Positions 7,518 through 15,231 of a stretch of DNA of 15,642 nt are shown here, one piece after another. Source of the DNA: REEB95 sp035632395 (GTDB taxonomy: Bacteria > Pseudomonadota > Alphaproteobacteria > ATCC43930 > CGMCC-115725); NCBI GenBank assembly GCA_035632395.1, contig DASQGX010000104.1, forward strand, positions 1 through 15,642, read 5' to 3'. Positions within the stretch are counted from its first letter, which is position 1; every line of letters begins with the position of its first letter. The translations under genes and the position numbers were made by a program. The notes below the pieces were generated by a model that was not told the DNA's origin, did no database searches, and saw nothing but the letters and a program-made list of their open reading frames with translations.

Positions 7518-9077
7518 CTACGCCTCGGTCGATTTTTCGCCCTTCTTAGGCTCGCGCTTGAGCGCCCATTTGACGGCCGCACCAGTCGAGCCGGCGTGGC
7601 CGTCGAGCACCACCTGCTGCGTCTTGCGCACCGCGCCTTCGCCGAGATAGACGCTCTCGGCGAGATTCATCACCGCGCCCGCCGCTTTCAGCCGCCAGAA
7701 CACGCCGCTCGGCGATTTCAGCAGCACGGCGTTGCCGTCCTGCGTGGTCGAGGCCTGCACGTCGGGATGCAGATGAAAGCGGATGGCGAAGCCGTGGCCG
7801 CGCGGTGGGCCATTGCCGACGACCACCAGCCGGTCCTCGCCGCGCAGATCGTCGCCGTCCGCCGCCAGGTACAGCTCGCGTTCGTGCCGCAGGCCGAAAT
7901 TCGGCACGTAGCCGGTGTGGCTGCCGCCGACCCAGATATTGCCGTCCTGCTCGTTGCGCTGCGCCTTGACCTCGGGCCGTGTCGCGAAATGGCCGTGTTC
8001 GAGTGTCGCCGAAGCGGTGTCGGCGACGATCAGCGTCGAATGCGCCGCGGTCGCGCGCATGGCATTCCGCCACTGGGTCTCGCCGCCGTGATAGGCGCCG
8101 CAATTGACGATGATCCGCTCGCGGCCGTGGCTGAACTCGAAGGCGAGCGCGCCGGCATGGGCATCGCCGTCAAAAGGCGGCGGCGGCAACGAACCGCAAT
8201 CGAAAAGCGCCAGGCTATGCCCGGCCTGCAGCCGTTCGTAGCCGGTCTGCGGCGCGTGTCCCGGCGGCCGGCCCTTGGCGGCCGAACGCTGCAAGGCCAG
8301 GTCGATCAGCTCGACGTCGCCCGCCGCCGCGCCGTTGAACAGCGCCAACCCGCCGTCGCCGTGCCGGAAGAAGCGGAGCATCGGCGCGGCGCGATCGATT
8401 GCATCCATCAGCGCCTTGGGAATTTCCGCACTGGCGGCGCTCAACACATCGCGCGCGTCGATCAGCAGCATCAGTGCCGCCAGTTGTTGTTGCGGGCTGC
8501 GTGACAGATGGCCGCCGTCGGGCCGAATCTGCGCTTTCGCCTCGGCCGACAGACGGGTGCAGGCTTTGCCGAGCCGTCCCTGGTCGCGTATCGCGGCCAA
8601 GGCGGCGACCAGGCCGCGCAACGCCCGCAACCGGCCGATGCCGGTTGCCTGACGCCAGGTGCGGTGTAGGTAGCGCGCCTGCCGCGCCAGGCTCATCAGC
8701 AAGGCGCTGCGGAATTCGGGGTCCTGCGGCGGCGCCGCGAGCAGATCGTGATGCGCGATCCAGCCGAACAGGCGATCGCCCAGGATTTCGGCCTTCCACG
8801 ACACCGGCTCGACCGCGTCGCAGCGCCGTAGCCAGTCGGCCGTGGCCTCGCGCGCAGCACGCACCGCCGGCTCGGTGCCGAGCGCGGCAAGGTCGGCGAG
8901 GAATCCGAAGCGATGGTTCTCGGCGGTCCATTGAGGCGCCTGGCCGAGTAGCGCCTCGCCGCGTTGCGGATCGCCGGGCCAGGTTTCGGCAAGACGGAGG
9001 CGCAGCTCGCTCGGCGCCGGACCCCACAGCGCCAAATTGTAGAGCGCCGAGCGATTGACCCAGTCGCGGAGCGCCAT
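7518..9077 (-). CDS. Heparinase II/III family protein
   Basis: The 519-residue protein has the two-part layout of heparinase II/III-like polysaccharide lyases. A helical (alpha/alpha)-toroid-like region covers roughly residues 20-270 (WTAENHRFGFLADLAALG, SWKAEILGDRLFGWIAHHDLL). A beta-sandwich domain runs from about residue 310 to the end, containing GYERLQAGHSLALFDCG, ALAFEFSHGRERIIVNCGAY and AAHSTLIVADTASA. These stretches match the core of the family domain. No signal peptide is seen, unlike secreted lyases, so the protein looks cytoplasmic and may act on an internal or cell-surface polymer precursor; substrate and lyase activity are unproven. ATG at 9077 has GGAG seven bases upstream and forms a TGATG junction with the rpe stop; GTG at 9080 is the alternative. 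Family members are often found beside purH and rsmB in alphaproteobacteria. Confidence 0.92.
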   Translation of the reverse strand: MALRDWVNRSALYNLALWGPAPSELRLRLAETWPGDPQRGEALLGQAPQWTAENHRFGFLADLAALGTEPAVRAAREATADWLRRCDAVEPVSWKAEILGDRLFGWIAHHDLLAAPPQDPEFRSALLMSLARQARYLHRTWRQATGIGRLRALRGLVAALAAIRDQGRLGKACTRLSAEAKAQIRPDGGHLSRSPQQQLAALMLLIDARDVLSAASAEIPKALMDAIDRAAPMLRFFRHGDGGLALFNGAAAGDVELIDLALQRSAAKGRPPGHAPQTGYERLQAGHSLALFDCGSLPPPPFDGDAHAGALAFEFSHGRERIIVNCGAYHGGETQWRNAMRATAAHSTLIVADTASATLEHGHFATRPEVKAQRNEQDGNIWVGGSHTGYVPNFGLRHERELYLAADGDDLRGEDRLVVVGNGPPRGHGFAIRFHLHPDVQASTTQDGNAVLLKSPSGVFWRLKAAGAVMNLAESVYLGEGAVRKTQQVVLDGHAGSTGAAVKWALKREPKKGEKSTEA

Positions 9078-9745
9078 CACCGCTCTCCGCCGCGCAACCT
9101 CACGATGTTGCGGGCATAGGCGCCGTTGCCGCCGGCGAAGGTCGCAGTGCCGGCCACCAGGACGTCGGCGCCGGCGGCCACCGCCTCTCGCGCGGTGTCG
9201 AAATTGATGCCGCCGTCGACTTCGAGATCGATGGTGCGCTTGCTCCGGTCGATGCGCTGGCGCACGGCACGGATCTTGTCGAGCGCGGCCGGGATGAAGC
9301 TCTGGCCGCCGAAACCCGGATCGACGCTCATCACCAGCACCAGGTCGAGATCGCCGAGCACGTAGTCGATGGCGTCGACGGGCGTCGCCGGATTGAGTGC
9401 GACGCCAGCTTTCTTGCCAAACGACTTGATCAATTGGATCGTGCGGTGGAGGTGCGGTCCAGCCTCGGGATGGACGGTGATGATGTCGGCGCCGGCCTTG
9501 GCGAAATCCTCGATAAAGGGATCGACCGGCGCGATCATCAGATGGACGTCGAAGGTCAACTCGGTATGTGGCCGCAGCGACTTCACTACCACCGGACCGA
9601 TCGTCAGGTTGGGCACGAAGTGGCCGTCCATCACGTCGACGTGGATATAATCCGCGCCTGCCGCGGTCACCGCCTCGACCTCGGCACCGAGTCGCGCAAA
9701 ATCGGCCGACAGGATCGAGGGCGCGATTCGGGTCGTCTGTCGCAT
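9077..9745 (-). CDS. rpe: Ribulose-phosphate 3-epimerase
   Basis: The 222-residue TIM-barrel enzyme interconverts ribulose 5-phosphate and xylulose 5-phosphate in the pentose phosphate pathway or Calvin cycle. All metal and catalytic residues are visible: His35 and Asp37 in HVDVMDGHFVPNLTIGP, His68 in FDVHLMI, and Asp177 in LEVDGGI. The phosphate-binding and loop regions VMSVDPGFGGQSFIP and AGTATFAG are also present. Length is standard. ATG at 9745-9743 directly precedes the typical R-I-A-P-S-I-L-S-A-D-F opening. It lies 31 bases downstream of rsmB and overlaps the following heparinase-family gene by one base (TGATG), which implies translational coupling. No Calvin-cycle gene is nearby, so a housekeeping role is the simplest reading. 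Confidence 0.98.
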   Translation of the reverse strand: MRQTTRIAPSILSADFARLGAEVEAVTAAGADYIHVDVMDGHFVPNLTIGPVVVKSLRPHTELTFDVHLMIAPVDPFIEDFAKAGADIITVHPEAGPHLHRTIQLIKSFGKKAGVALNPATPVDAIDYVLGDLDLVLVMSVDPGFGGQSFIPAALDKIRAVRQRIDRSKRTIDLEVDGGINFDTAREAVAAGADVLVAGTATFAGGNGAYARNIVRLRGGER

Positions 9746-9776
9746 GCGGCCTGACTAACAGGGATGCCGGGCGGCT

Positions 9777-11063
9777 TCAAGGCTTGCGCACGAGACGGCA
9801 GGCATAGAAACCGTCCAGGCCGCCGTCTTCGGTCAGCTGGCACGGCAGCGTGCGCAGATCGCCCTCGGGCGTGATGCAGTCGGCGATCTCGGCGATCTCG
9901 ACCGGCACGATCGGCCGGCGCTCCACCGGCGCGCCTTTCTCGAGCAGCCGCGCGATGCGCGCCGGCCCTTCCTCGGCCTCGAGCGAGCAGACGCAATAGA
10001 CCAGCGTGCCGTGCGGCGCCAGCGCGCGGACGGCATTCGCCAGCACGCGGTCCTGCTGCGCAGCGAGGCGCGCGACATCGGCCGGCGATTTGAGATGCGG
10101 CACGTCCGGATTACGGCGGATCGCGCCGGTGGCAGTGCACGGCGCGTCGAGCAGAATGAAGTGCAACGGTTCGGCCGGCTGCCAAGTCGCGGCGTCGGCG
10201 GCGACACACTCGGCGGTCAGCCTGAGTCGTGTGAGATTGTCGCGCAGCCGCTTGAGCCGCGTCTCGGATTGATCGAGCGCAATCACATGCGCGCCGGCAG
10301 CGGCGAGCTGCGCGGTCTTGCCGCCGGGGGCGGCGCACAGATCGGCGACCGTCGCGCCATCCACCTTGCCGAACAGCCGTGCCGGCAGCGCCGCCGCAGC
10401 GTCCTGCACCCACCACGCGCCGTCACCATAGCCCGGCAGATCTTCGATCAGGCCGCCGGGCGCGCGGCGCAGCGTGCCGGTCGGTAGCAGCTTGGCTTCG
10501 AGCTTGGCCGCCCAGGCAGGCGCATCGGCTTTCACCGAGAGATCGAGCGGCGCTTCGCGCCAATGCGCGGCGGCGATCGCGCGCGCTGTCGCTTCGCCGT
10601 AGCTCGCGCTCCAGCTTTGCCATAGCCAGTCGGGCGTATCGAGCCGTGCCGCATCCTGCTGCTTGAGGATTTGGGCACCTTCGCGCGCCAGTCGGCGGAG
10701 GATGGCGTTGACCAGACCCTTCGTCGCCGGCGCATTGGCGGCGGCGAGGTCGACGGATGTCGCGACGGCCGCATGCGGCGGCGTCTCGAGGAACAGCAGC
10801 TGCGCCGCACCCAGCCGCAGGATGTCGCGCACCGTGCCCGGGTTCACCAGACGCGCCAGGCAGCGCGCCAGCGCATCGTCGAGCTGGCCAAGCCGGCGCA
10901 GCACGGTCGCAGTCAGAAGCCGCGCAAAGGCGCGATCGCGCGGGCTCAGCACGCCGAGAGTGCGGTTCTCGGCCAGCGCCTGGTCGAGCGGCGTCCGCCG
11001 CGCCAGCACGGCATCGAGCAGCGCAAGCGCGGTGGCGCGGGCATCGGCGGATTTCGCATTCAT
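9777..11063 (-). CDS. rsmB: 16S rRNA (cytosine-C5)-methyltransferase RsmB family
   Basis: The 428-residue protein has an N-terminal NusB-like RNA-binding domain (about residues 1-135: RATALALLDAVL, LSPRDRAFARLLTATVLRRL, HAAVATSVDLA and LVNAILRRL). A C-terminal RsmB/NOP-type methyltransferase domain follows. SAM binding is shown by LCAAPGGKTAQLAAAG (Cys243 onward). The two motif cysteines are Cys309 in DAPCTATGAIRRNPD and Cys359 in YCVCSLEAEEG, the latter the expected nucleophile. The E. coli counterpart methylates C967 of 16S rRNA; the NusB domain fusion supports this assignment over RsmF-type enzymes. ATG at 11063-11061 has no strong ribosome binding site. The gene is the first of the minus-strand series leading to rpe and purH and is divergent from an SDR gene 36 bases away, so both promoters must overlap the neighbouring coding regions. 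Confidence 0.94.
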   Translation of the reverse strand: MNAKSADARATALALLDAVLARRTPLDQALAENRTLGVLSPRDRAFARLLTATVLRRLGQLDDALARCLARLVNPGTVRDILRLGAAQLLFLETPPHAAVATSVDLAAANAPATKGLVNAILRRLAREGAQILKQQDAARLDTPDWLWQSWSASYGEATARAIAAAHWREAPLDLSVKADAPAWAAKLEAKLLPTGTLRRAPGGLIEDLPGYGDGAWWVQDAAAALPARLFGKVDGATVADLCAAPGGKTAQLAAAGAHVIALDQSETRLKRLRDNLTRLRLTAECVAADAATWQPAEPLHFILLDAPCTATGAIRRNPDVPHLKSPADVARLAAQQDRVLANAVRALAPHGTLVYCVCSLEAEEGPARIARLLEKGAPVERRPIVPVEIAEIADCITPEGDLRTLPCQLTEDGGLDGFYACRLVRKP

Positions 11064-11099
11064 GGAAGGGACAGTTTCGATCCGTTACACTCGCGGCAG

Positions 11100-11798
11100 A
11101 TGACCGATTATCACGGCCGCACCGTCGTCGTCACTGGCGGCACTGGCGCCCTCGGCCGGGCGGTGGTCGAGGGGCTGTTGGCGCGCGGCGCCGCCTGCGT
11201 CGTGCCCTATATCGCGCCGGCCGAAGCGGCGCAATTTCCGCTCAAGGACAGGGTGACCCTGGTCGGTCCGGTCGATCTGGTCAGCGAAAGCGACGTCGCG
11301 CGCGTCTATGACGGCGTCGGCGCTCTGTGGGCGTCGATCCATCTCGCTGGCGGCTTCGCCATGACTGCGGTCGGCGACACCAAGAAGGCCGACATCCTCA
11401 AGATGCTCGAGATGAATCTCGTCACCTGCCATTTGTGCTGTGCCGCCGCAGTGCGGGCGCTGCGCCGGAGCGGCCAAGGCGGCCGTATCGTCAACGTCGC
11501 GGCGCGGCCAGCGCTCGAGCCGCGGCTGGCCGCCGGCATGGCGGCTTACGGCGCCAGCAAAGCCGCGGTGGCGGCGCTAACCCAGGCGCTGGCGGAGGAA
11601 GTCGCGGGCGATGGCATCCTGGTCAACGCCATTGCGCCGTCGATCATCGATACGCCAGCCAACCGCGCCGCGATGCCCAAAGCCAAGCACGATGCCTGGC
11701 CCAAGGTCGACGAGATTGCGGCGACGATCGCATTCCTCGCGTCGCCGCTGAACCGCGTGACGCGCGGCGCGATCGTGCCGGTCTACGGCAAAAGCTGA
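11100..11798 (+). CDS. Short-chain dehydrogenase/reductase family oxidoreductase
   Basis: The 232-residue protein opens with MTDYHGRTVVVTGGTGALGR, the NAD(P)-binding TG-rich turn of classical short-chain dehydrogenases. It continues with the L-A-G-G segment (usually N-A-G) and M-N-L-V-T. The active-site Y-G-A-S-K gives the Tyr-x-x-x-Lys pair. The final VNAIAPSIIDTPANRAAMP and FLASPLNRVTRGAIVPVYG match the substrate-loop and C-terminal motifs. The Ser normally about 13 residues before the Tyr is not evident: that stretch reads NVAARPALEPRLAAGMAAY. Activity may therefore be altered, or the family may use another residue. The ATG at 11100 begins right at the expected N-terminus; the open frame extends far upstream, but that part overlaps rsmB antisense. 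No good Shine-Dalgarno is seen. It ends 4 bases from the convergent glutathione S-transferase gene. Substrate unknown. Confidence 0.9.
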   Translation: MTDYHGRTVVVTGGTGALGRAVVEGLLARGAACVVPYIAPAEAAQFPLKDRVTLVGPVDLVSESDVARVYDGVGALWASIHLAGGFAMTAVGDTKKADILKMLEMNLVTCHLCCAAAVRALRRSGQGGRIVNVAARPALEPRLAAGMAAYGASKAAVAALTQALAEEVAGDGILVNAIAPSIIDTPANRAAMPKAKHDAWPKVDEIAATIAFLASPLNRVTRGAIVPVYGKS

Positions 11799-11802
11799 GT
11801 CG

Positions 11803-12414
11803 CTAACCCTTCAGAAGGCCTTCCTGCTTCAGCGTCTCCTGCACCTTGGGCCGCGCCGCGACGCGCTCCATGAACGCCTTGATATTCGGGAACGGCGACA
11901 GGTCGACGTTGGTATATTGCGACCAGCGCAGCACGGTGAAGGCATAGGCGTCGGGCGCGGTGAACTTGTCGCCCAGGATGTATTGCTTGCCGGCGAGATG
12001 CTTGTCGAGAACCGCGAGCCGCTTGGCGAGATATTCGCGCGCCAGCTTCTTGTATTCGTCGGGCGTCGTCGGCCGGAACAGCGGCGAATAGGTCTTGTGC
12101 AACTCGCTGGTGATGAAGTTAAGCCATTCCTGCGCACGCACGCGTTCCATCGTGCCTGCCTTGGGAACGATGCCGCTCGCCGGCTTCTGGTCGCCGAGAT
12201 ACTGCACGATCGCCGGGCCTTCGGTGAGGATCTGGCCGTCGTCGAGCGCCAGGACCGGCACATAGCCCTTGGGATTGATGGCGAGGAAATCGTTGCCTTT
12301 TTCGGTCTTCTTGCTCGCCAGGTCGACGCGCTCGACCTCGTAGTTGAAGCCGGCCTCGTTCAAGACGATGTGCGGCGACAGCGAGCACGCGCCGGGCGAA
12401 AAATAGAGCTTCAT
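11803..12414 (-). CDS. Glutathione S-transferase, beta-class type
   Basis: The 203-residue protein has the thioredoxin-like N-terminal domain beginning MKLYFSPGACSLSPHIVLNE, with Cys10, the hallmark residue of bacterial beta-class enzymes that can form mixed disulfides with glutathione. NPKGYVPVLALDDGQ contains the cis-Pro (Pro53) that binds the glutathione backbone, and Glu65 in LTEGPAIVQYL is the gamma-glutamyl contact. The all-helical C-terminal domain runs from about residue 88, with YILGDKFTAPDAYAFTVLRW as the conserved N-capping/hydrophobic-staple region. Likely roles are detoxification or redox protection in the cytoplasm. ATG at 12414 has an excellent Shine-Dalgarno (GGGAGGG) six bases upstream. 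It is convergent with the SDR gene and divergent from the membrane protein gene at 12580. E. coli GstA is the closest named relative in type; physiological substrate unknown. Confidence 0.95.
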   Translation of the reverse strand: MKLYFSPGACSLSPHIVLNEAGFNYEVERVDLASKKTEKGNDFLAINPKGYVPVLALDDGQILTEGPAIVQYLGDQKPASGIVPKAGTMERVRAQEWLNFITSELHKTYSPLFRPTTPDEYKKLAREYLAKRLAVLDKHLAGKQYILGDKFTAPDAYAFTVLRWSQYTNVDLSPFPNIKAFMERVAARPKVQETLKQEGLLKG

Positions 12415-12564
12415 GGAATACCCTCCCGTGGATTGGCGGCCGGCACGCTAGCGCGGCCCTTGGCGTCTGGCTATGCCGCCGGAAGCAACGCGGCGTTGCA
12501 CTGGCCGCGCAGGCCGCGCCAATCCGGGCGTTCACGCTTCCTCAATTAAGAAACCCTATACCGA

Positions 12565-12579
12565 GGCGGGATTCCCGCC
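12565..12579 (+). promoter_or_regulatory. Inverted repeat abutting start codon of membrane protein gene
   Basis: GGCGGGA-T-TCCCGCC is a 7-1-7 dyad (as RNA a GGCGG stem with a GATTC loop) that ends directly before the ATG at 12580 and covers the only purine-rich ribosome-site candidate (GAGGCGGGA). It could limit translation initiation or be an operator. A weak -10-like TATACC lies at 12557-12562 without a convincing -35. Confidence 0.35.
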
Positions 12580-14214
12580 ATGGTTTCCGCCGCTCCAACC
12601 CAATTCGCCGGCCGCCGCGCCGGCGTGCTGTCGCCGCTTTTATGGCAGCCGGCCGTGGCCGCCGTGGCCGCGGCGGCTTTCTATGTCTCGCTCTACGGCC
12701 AGCTGCCCTATCACGACGTCATTCGTTTCATCGCCCAGATCGACAGCGGCAAGTTCGTCTGGGACATGGGCCATGTCTGGCTGCAGCCGGTGACCCTGCT
12801 CTGGCACTGGTACCTCGGCTTCGGCGAAACCGCGGAACACAGCCAGAAGCACATCAACACCGTGTTCGCCGCCGCTGGCATCGGCGTCTTCTATTTCGCG
12901 CTGATGCGCTTCGAGGTCGGTCTGTGGCAGCGCGTCGTGGCGTCGGCGCTGGTCGCCGTCAGCTGCAATATCCTGACGCTGGCGCCGACCGGCCACATGA
13001 AGCTGCTGGCGCTGCCGTTCCTGACCGCGACCTTTTATTTTGCCGTTGCCTGGGAGCGCGATCTTGCCGCCGGCAGCGCGCGCAGCCGCACGCTGGTCTG
13101 GTCGGGCGTGTTCCTGGCGCTCGCGGCTTCGTTCCATTCGAGCTGCCTCGCCGCGCCGCCTTTTGTTGCCTTGGTCATCCTGCTTGCGAGCCTGCGGCAC
13201 GGCGATGGCTGGGCCAAGGGCGTCGGCCGCGCCGCACTCTATGGCGCCATTGCGGGACTGCTGTTCCTGGCGCTGCTCGAGATCGCGCGTCTCGTTTTCT
13301 TCGGCCAGTGGCTGACGCCCGACACATTCGGCGCCAGCGTCGGCGCCAAGGACGCGCTGCGCACCGGCTGGTTCTCGTGGAGCGATCTCGCCGGCCGCAT
13401 GGTCTTCGGTACGGTCAACAATTTCATTGCCGCGCCAGCGCTCGGCCCGGTGATGCGCGCCTGGCTGCTGCATCAGATTCCGTCGCTGGCGCCGTACGCC
13501 AAGGAGCTTGCCCTGCAGGCGCTGCCGTGGCTGGCGACGCTGGCGCTGCTCGCGGTGGTCTATCTGCGCGCGGCATGGCTGTCGCTCAAGGGCGCGCCGC
13601 TGCTGATGCCATTGGCCTTCATCGTCAGCGCGCTCGCCTGGAACCTGTTCTTCAATATCAACGAGCCCGAGCACTGGTTCCACCTGACGGTGCCGACCGT
13701 GTTCCTGTTTCTGATGGTGACGCCGCCGCGCTTTATGCGCGTCGCGCTGCCGGTGTGGGCCACGACGACGATCGCGCTCAACCTGGCGCTTTGGGCGATT
13801 CCCGAATCACGCTACCCGCTCGACCGCTATCAGGCCGCGCTGGCACGCGATTACGGCGCCAACGATCTCTTTCTCTACTTCGTCACCTACGGCGGCGGGC
13901 CGAACATGAGCTTCTTCACCCTGCCGACGCCGCACGTCGTCCTCGACCAGCTTTACGAAAGTTCGAAGGATGCGCCGGCGTTCTTCGCCGCGGTCGAGTC
14001 CAAGGTCGATCCGGTGCTGGCGCGCGGCGGCCGCGTCATCGTCTTCGAGGCGCTCGATCCGACCAACTGGAACGCGCCGTGGATGCTGCTGACCCGCGAC
14101 GGCATGACCAAGGCCAAGTTCACCGGCTTCTTCGACAGCCACTACGCGGTCGTGTCGCACGGCGAAATCGCCGGCATGGAGGCCTGGCGCCTGCTGCCGC
14201 GCGCGACGCACTAA
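12580..14214 (+). CDS. Polytopic membrane protein, possible GT-C type glycosyltransferase
   Basis: The 544-residue protein has roughly ten hydrophobic segments, among them about residues 24-42, 90-106, 113-130, 135-150, 167-200, 215-240, 312-332, 337-356, 368-385 and 393-410. A soluble C-terminal part of about 130 residues follows. The first large loop after segment one carries acidic and aromatic residues (LPYHDVIRFIAQIDSGKFVW, then D-M-G-H-V-W), which is where GT-C glycosyltransferases (polyprenyl-phosphate sugar users) hold a catalytic Asp/Glu. Transmembrane helices alternating with short loops fit that fold, but no strict family signature is visible, so the function is an inference. The C-terminal part (YGGGPNMSFFTLPTPHVVLD, ALDPTNWNAPWMLLTRDG) looks extracytoplasmic. 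The ATG at 12580 directly follows an inverted repeat. It stands alone between a divergent glutathione S-transferase gene and a convergent Bax inhibitor gene, without other polysaccharide genes adjacent. Confidence 0.85.
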   Translation: MVSAAPTQFAGRRAGVLSPLLWQPAVAAVAAAAFYVSLYGQLPYHDVIRFIAQIDSGKFVWDMGHVWLQPVTLLWHWYLGFGETAEHSQKHINTVFAAAGIGVFYFALMRFEVGLWQRVVASALVAVSCNILTLAPTGHMKLLALPFLTATFYFAVAWERDLAAGSARSRTLVWSGVFLALAASFHSSCLAAPPFVALVILLASLRHGDGWAKGVGRAALYGAIAGLLFLALLEIARLVFFGQWLTPDTFGASVGAKDALRTGWFSWSDLAGRMVFGTVNNFIAAPALGPVMRAWLLHQIPSLAPYAKELALQALPWLATLALLAVVYLRAAWLSLKGAPLLMPLAFIVSALAWNLFFNINEPEHWFHLTVPTVFLFLMVTPPRFMRVALPVWATTTIALNLALWAIPESRYPLDRYQAALARDYGANDLFLYFVTYGGGPNMSFFTLPTPHVVLDQLYESSKDAPAFFAAVESKVDPVLARGGRVIVFEALDPTNWNAPWMLLTRDGMTKAKFTGFFDSHYAVVSHGEIAGMEAWRLLPRATH

Positions 14215-14223
14215 CTTCAGCGC

Positions 14224-14254
14224 AAAAAAGAAGGGGCCCGCGAATGGGCCCCTT
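14224..14254 (-). terminator. Intrinsic terminator for the Bax inhibitor-1/YccA gene
   Basis: AAGGGGCCC-GCGAAT-GGGCCCCTT is a perfect 9-bp stem with a 6-base loop (14231-14254). Read on the minus strand it is followed by C and six T (14229-14224), the classic intrinsic terminator form, 23 bases after the stop of the minus-strand gene. It also lies 16 bases after the stop of the plus-strand membrane protein gene; on that strand the hairpin is not followed by T, so it would act less well there. Confidence 0.88.
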
Positions 14255-14277
14255 CGGTCTTCCGGCTCGGGTCGCGC

Positions 14278-14997
14278 CTAGTTGCGGCGCTGGCCCATGA
14301 GCTGCATCAGCATGATGAACAGATTGATGAAGTCGAGGTAAAGCCGCAGCGCACCCATGACCGCCTTCTTGCCGGCGACGACGTCGCCGTCGCCTTCCCA
14401 GTACATCTCCTTGATGCTCTGGGTGTCGTAGGCGGTGAGGCCGGTGAACACCAGCACGCCGATCACCGAGACCGCGAAGTAGAGACCCGGCGAATGCAGG
14501 AACAAATTGACCAGCGAGGCGATAATGATGCCGATCAGGCCCATGAACATGAAGTGGCCGAAACCGGTCAGGTCGCGCTTGGTGGTGTAGCCATAGAGGC
14601 TCGTTGCGAGGAACATGGCGGCGGTGATGAAGAACACCTCCGCAATGCTGGCGCCGGTATAGACCAGGAACAGCCCGGCGAGCGACAGCCCGACCAACGC
14701 CGCATAGACCCAGAATGTCGCCTGCGCAGCGGGAAGGCTCATGCGCTGGATCCGGAAGCTCAACAGCAGCACCAAGCCGAGCGGCGCGAACACCACGATC
14801 CAGAACAGGATCGGCGTCTGCATTAGCGCCACGTAGAGTCCGCTGGCTGCGGCGAGGTAAGCCACCACGCCGGTGATGGCGAGCGCGCCGGCCATATAGT
14901 TGTAAACGCGCAGCATGTAGCTGCGCAGACCCTGGTCGATGCCGACCTGCGGGATTGCCGTCCGCGCGGCAAAGCGGTTGCCGGTATCGAATGACAT
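14278..14997 (-). CDS. Bax inhibitor-1/YccA family membrane protein
   Basis: The 239-residue protein has seven hydrophobic segments after a short cytoplasmic N-terminus (FDTGNRFAARTAIPQVGID). They include VYNYMAGALAITGVVAYLA, FWIVVFAPLGLVLLLSF, FWVYAALVGLSLAGLFLVY, VFFITAAMFLATSLYGYTTK, FMFMGLIGIIIASLVNLFL, YFAVSVIGVLVFTGLTAYDT and LYLDFINLFIMLMQLMG. This matches TMBIM proteins: the pair Asp191 (TAYDTQSIK) and Asp222 (YLDFINLF) corresponds to the Asp-Asp pH sensor of the calcium leak channel YetJ, and E. coli YccA and YbhL are relatives. YccA modulates the FtsH protease. The protein is probably in the inner membrane, acting in calcium/stress or protease regulation; the exact role is inferred from family only. 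ATG at 14997 has AGAGAGG nine bases upstream. A strong intrinsic terminator follows the stop, so the gene is likely monocistronic. Confidence 0.95.
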   Translation of the reverse strand: MSFDTGNRFAARTAIPQVGIDQGLRSYMLRVYNYMAGALAITGVVAYLAAASGLYVALMQTPILFWIVVFAPLGLVLLLSFRIQRMSLPAAQATFWVYAALVGLSLAGLFLVYTGASIAEVFFITAAMFLATSLYGYTTKRDLTGFGHFMFMGLIGIIIASLVNLFLHSPGLYFAVSVIGVLVFTGLTAYDTQSIKEMYWEGDGDVVAGKKAVMGALRLYLDFINLFIMLMQLMGQRRN

Positions 14998-15231
14998 GGT
15001 TTGGAACCTCTCTAAGCCGAACTGGCTTCGGCGGTGATATTGGCACAGGTCGCCGGCAATTCAATGACCGAGTAAGCCTTTGGCGGCCGAGCTAAATTTC
15101 CTGTTATCGAAGCCGGCCGGCGGCGCGGGTTGACCACACCCGCCGCGGCGGCCAAATTCTGGCCCCATTTGGCCGCTGGCGTCGCGCCGGCGGTCGATCA
15201 TGCCATGGGTCAGATCCTACCGGAGGCTGAA
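14998..15231. other. Divergent intergenic region with inverted repeats
   Basis: This 234-base gap separates the Bax inhibitor gene from divergent thpR. It holds the ribosome site of the former, a 10-base palindrome GCCGGCCGGC (15112-15121), and a perfect 10-bp inverted repeat GCGGCCAAAT-N9-ATTTGGCCGC (15148-15176). Both promoters should lie here. No convincing sigma-70 hexamer pair, RNA gene or small reading frame was seen. Confidence 0.5.

Noticed and set aside
7218..8504. A 428-codon plus-strand open frame across the methyltransferase and heparinase-family genes
   Set aside because: It overlaps two well-supported minus-strand genes and shows no domain; it is a GC-rich shadow frame.
12642..14300. 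A 552-codon open frame on the plus strand in another frame of the membrane protein gene
   Set aside because: It is Arg/Ala-rich shadow translation. The 12580 frame has the hydrophobic segment pattern and codon bias of a real protein.
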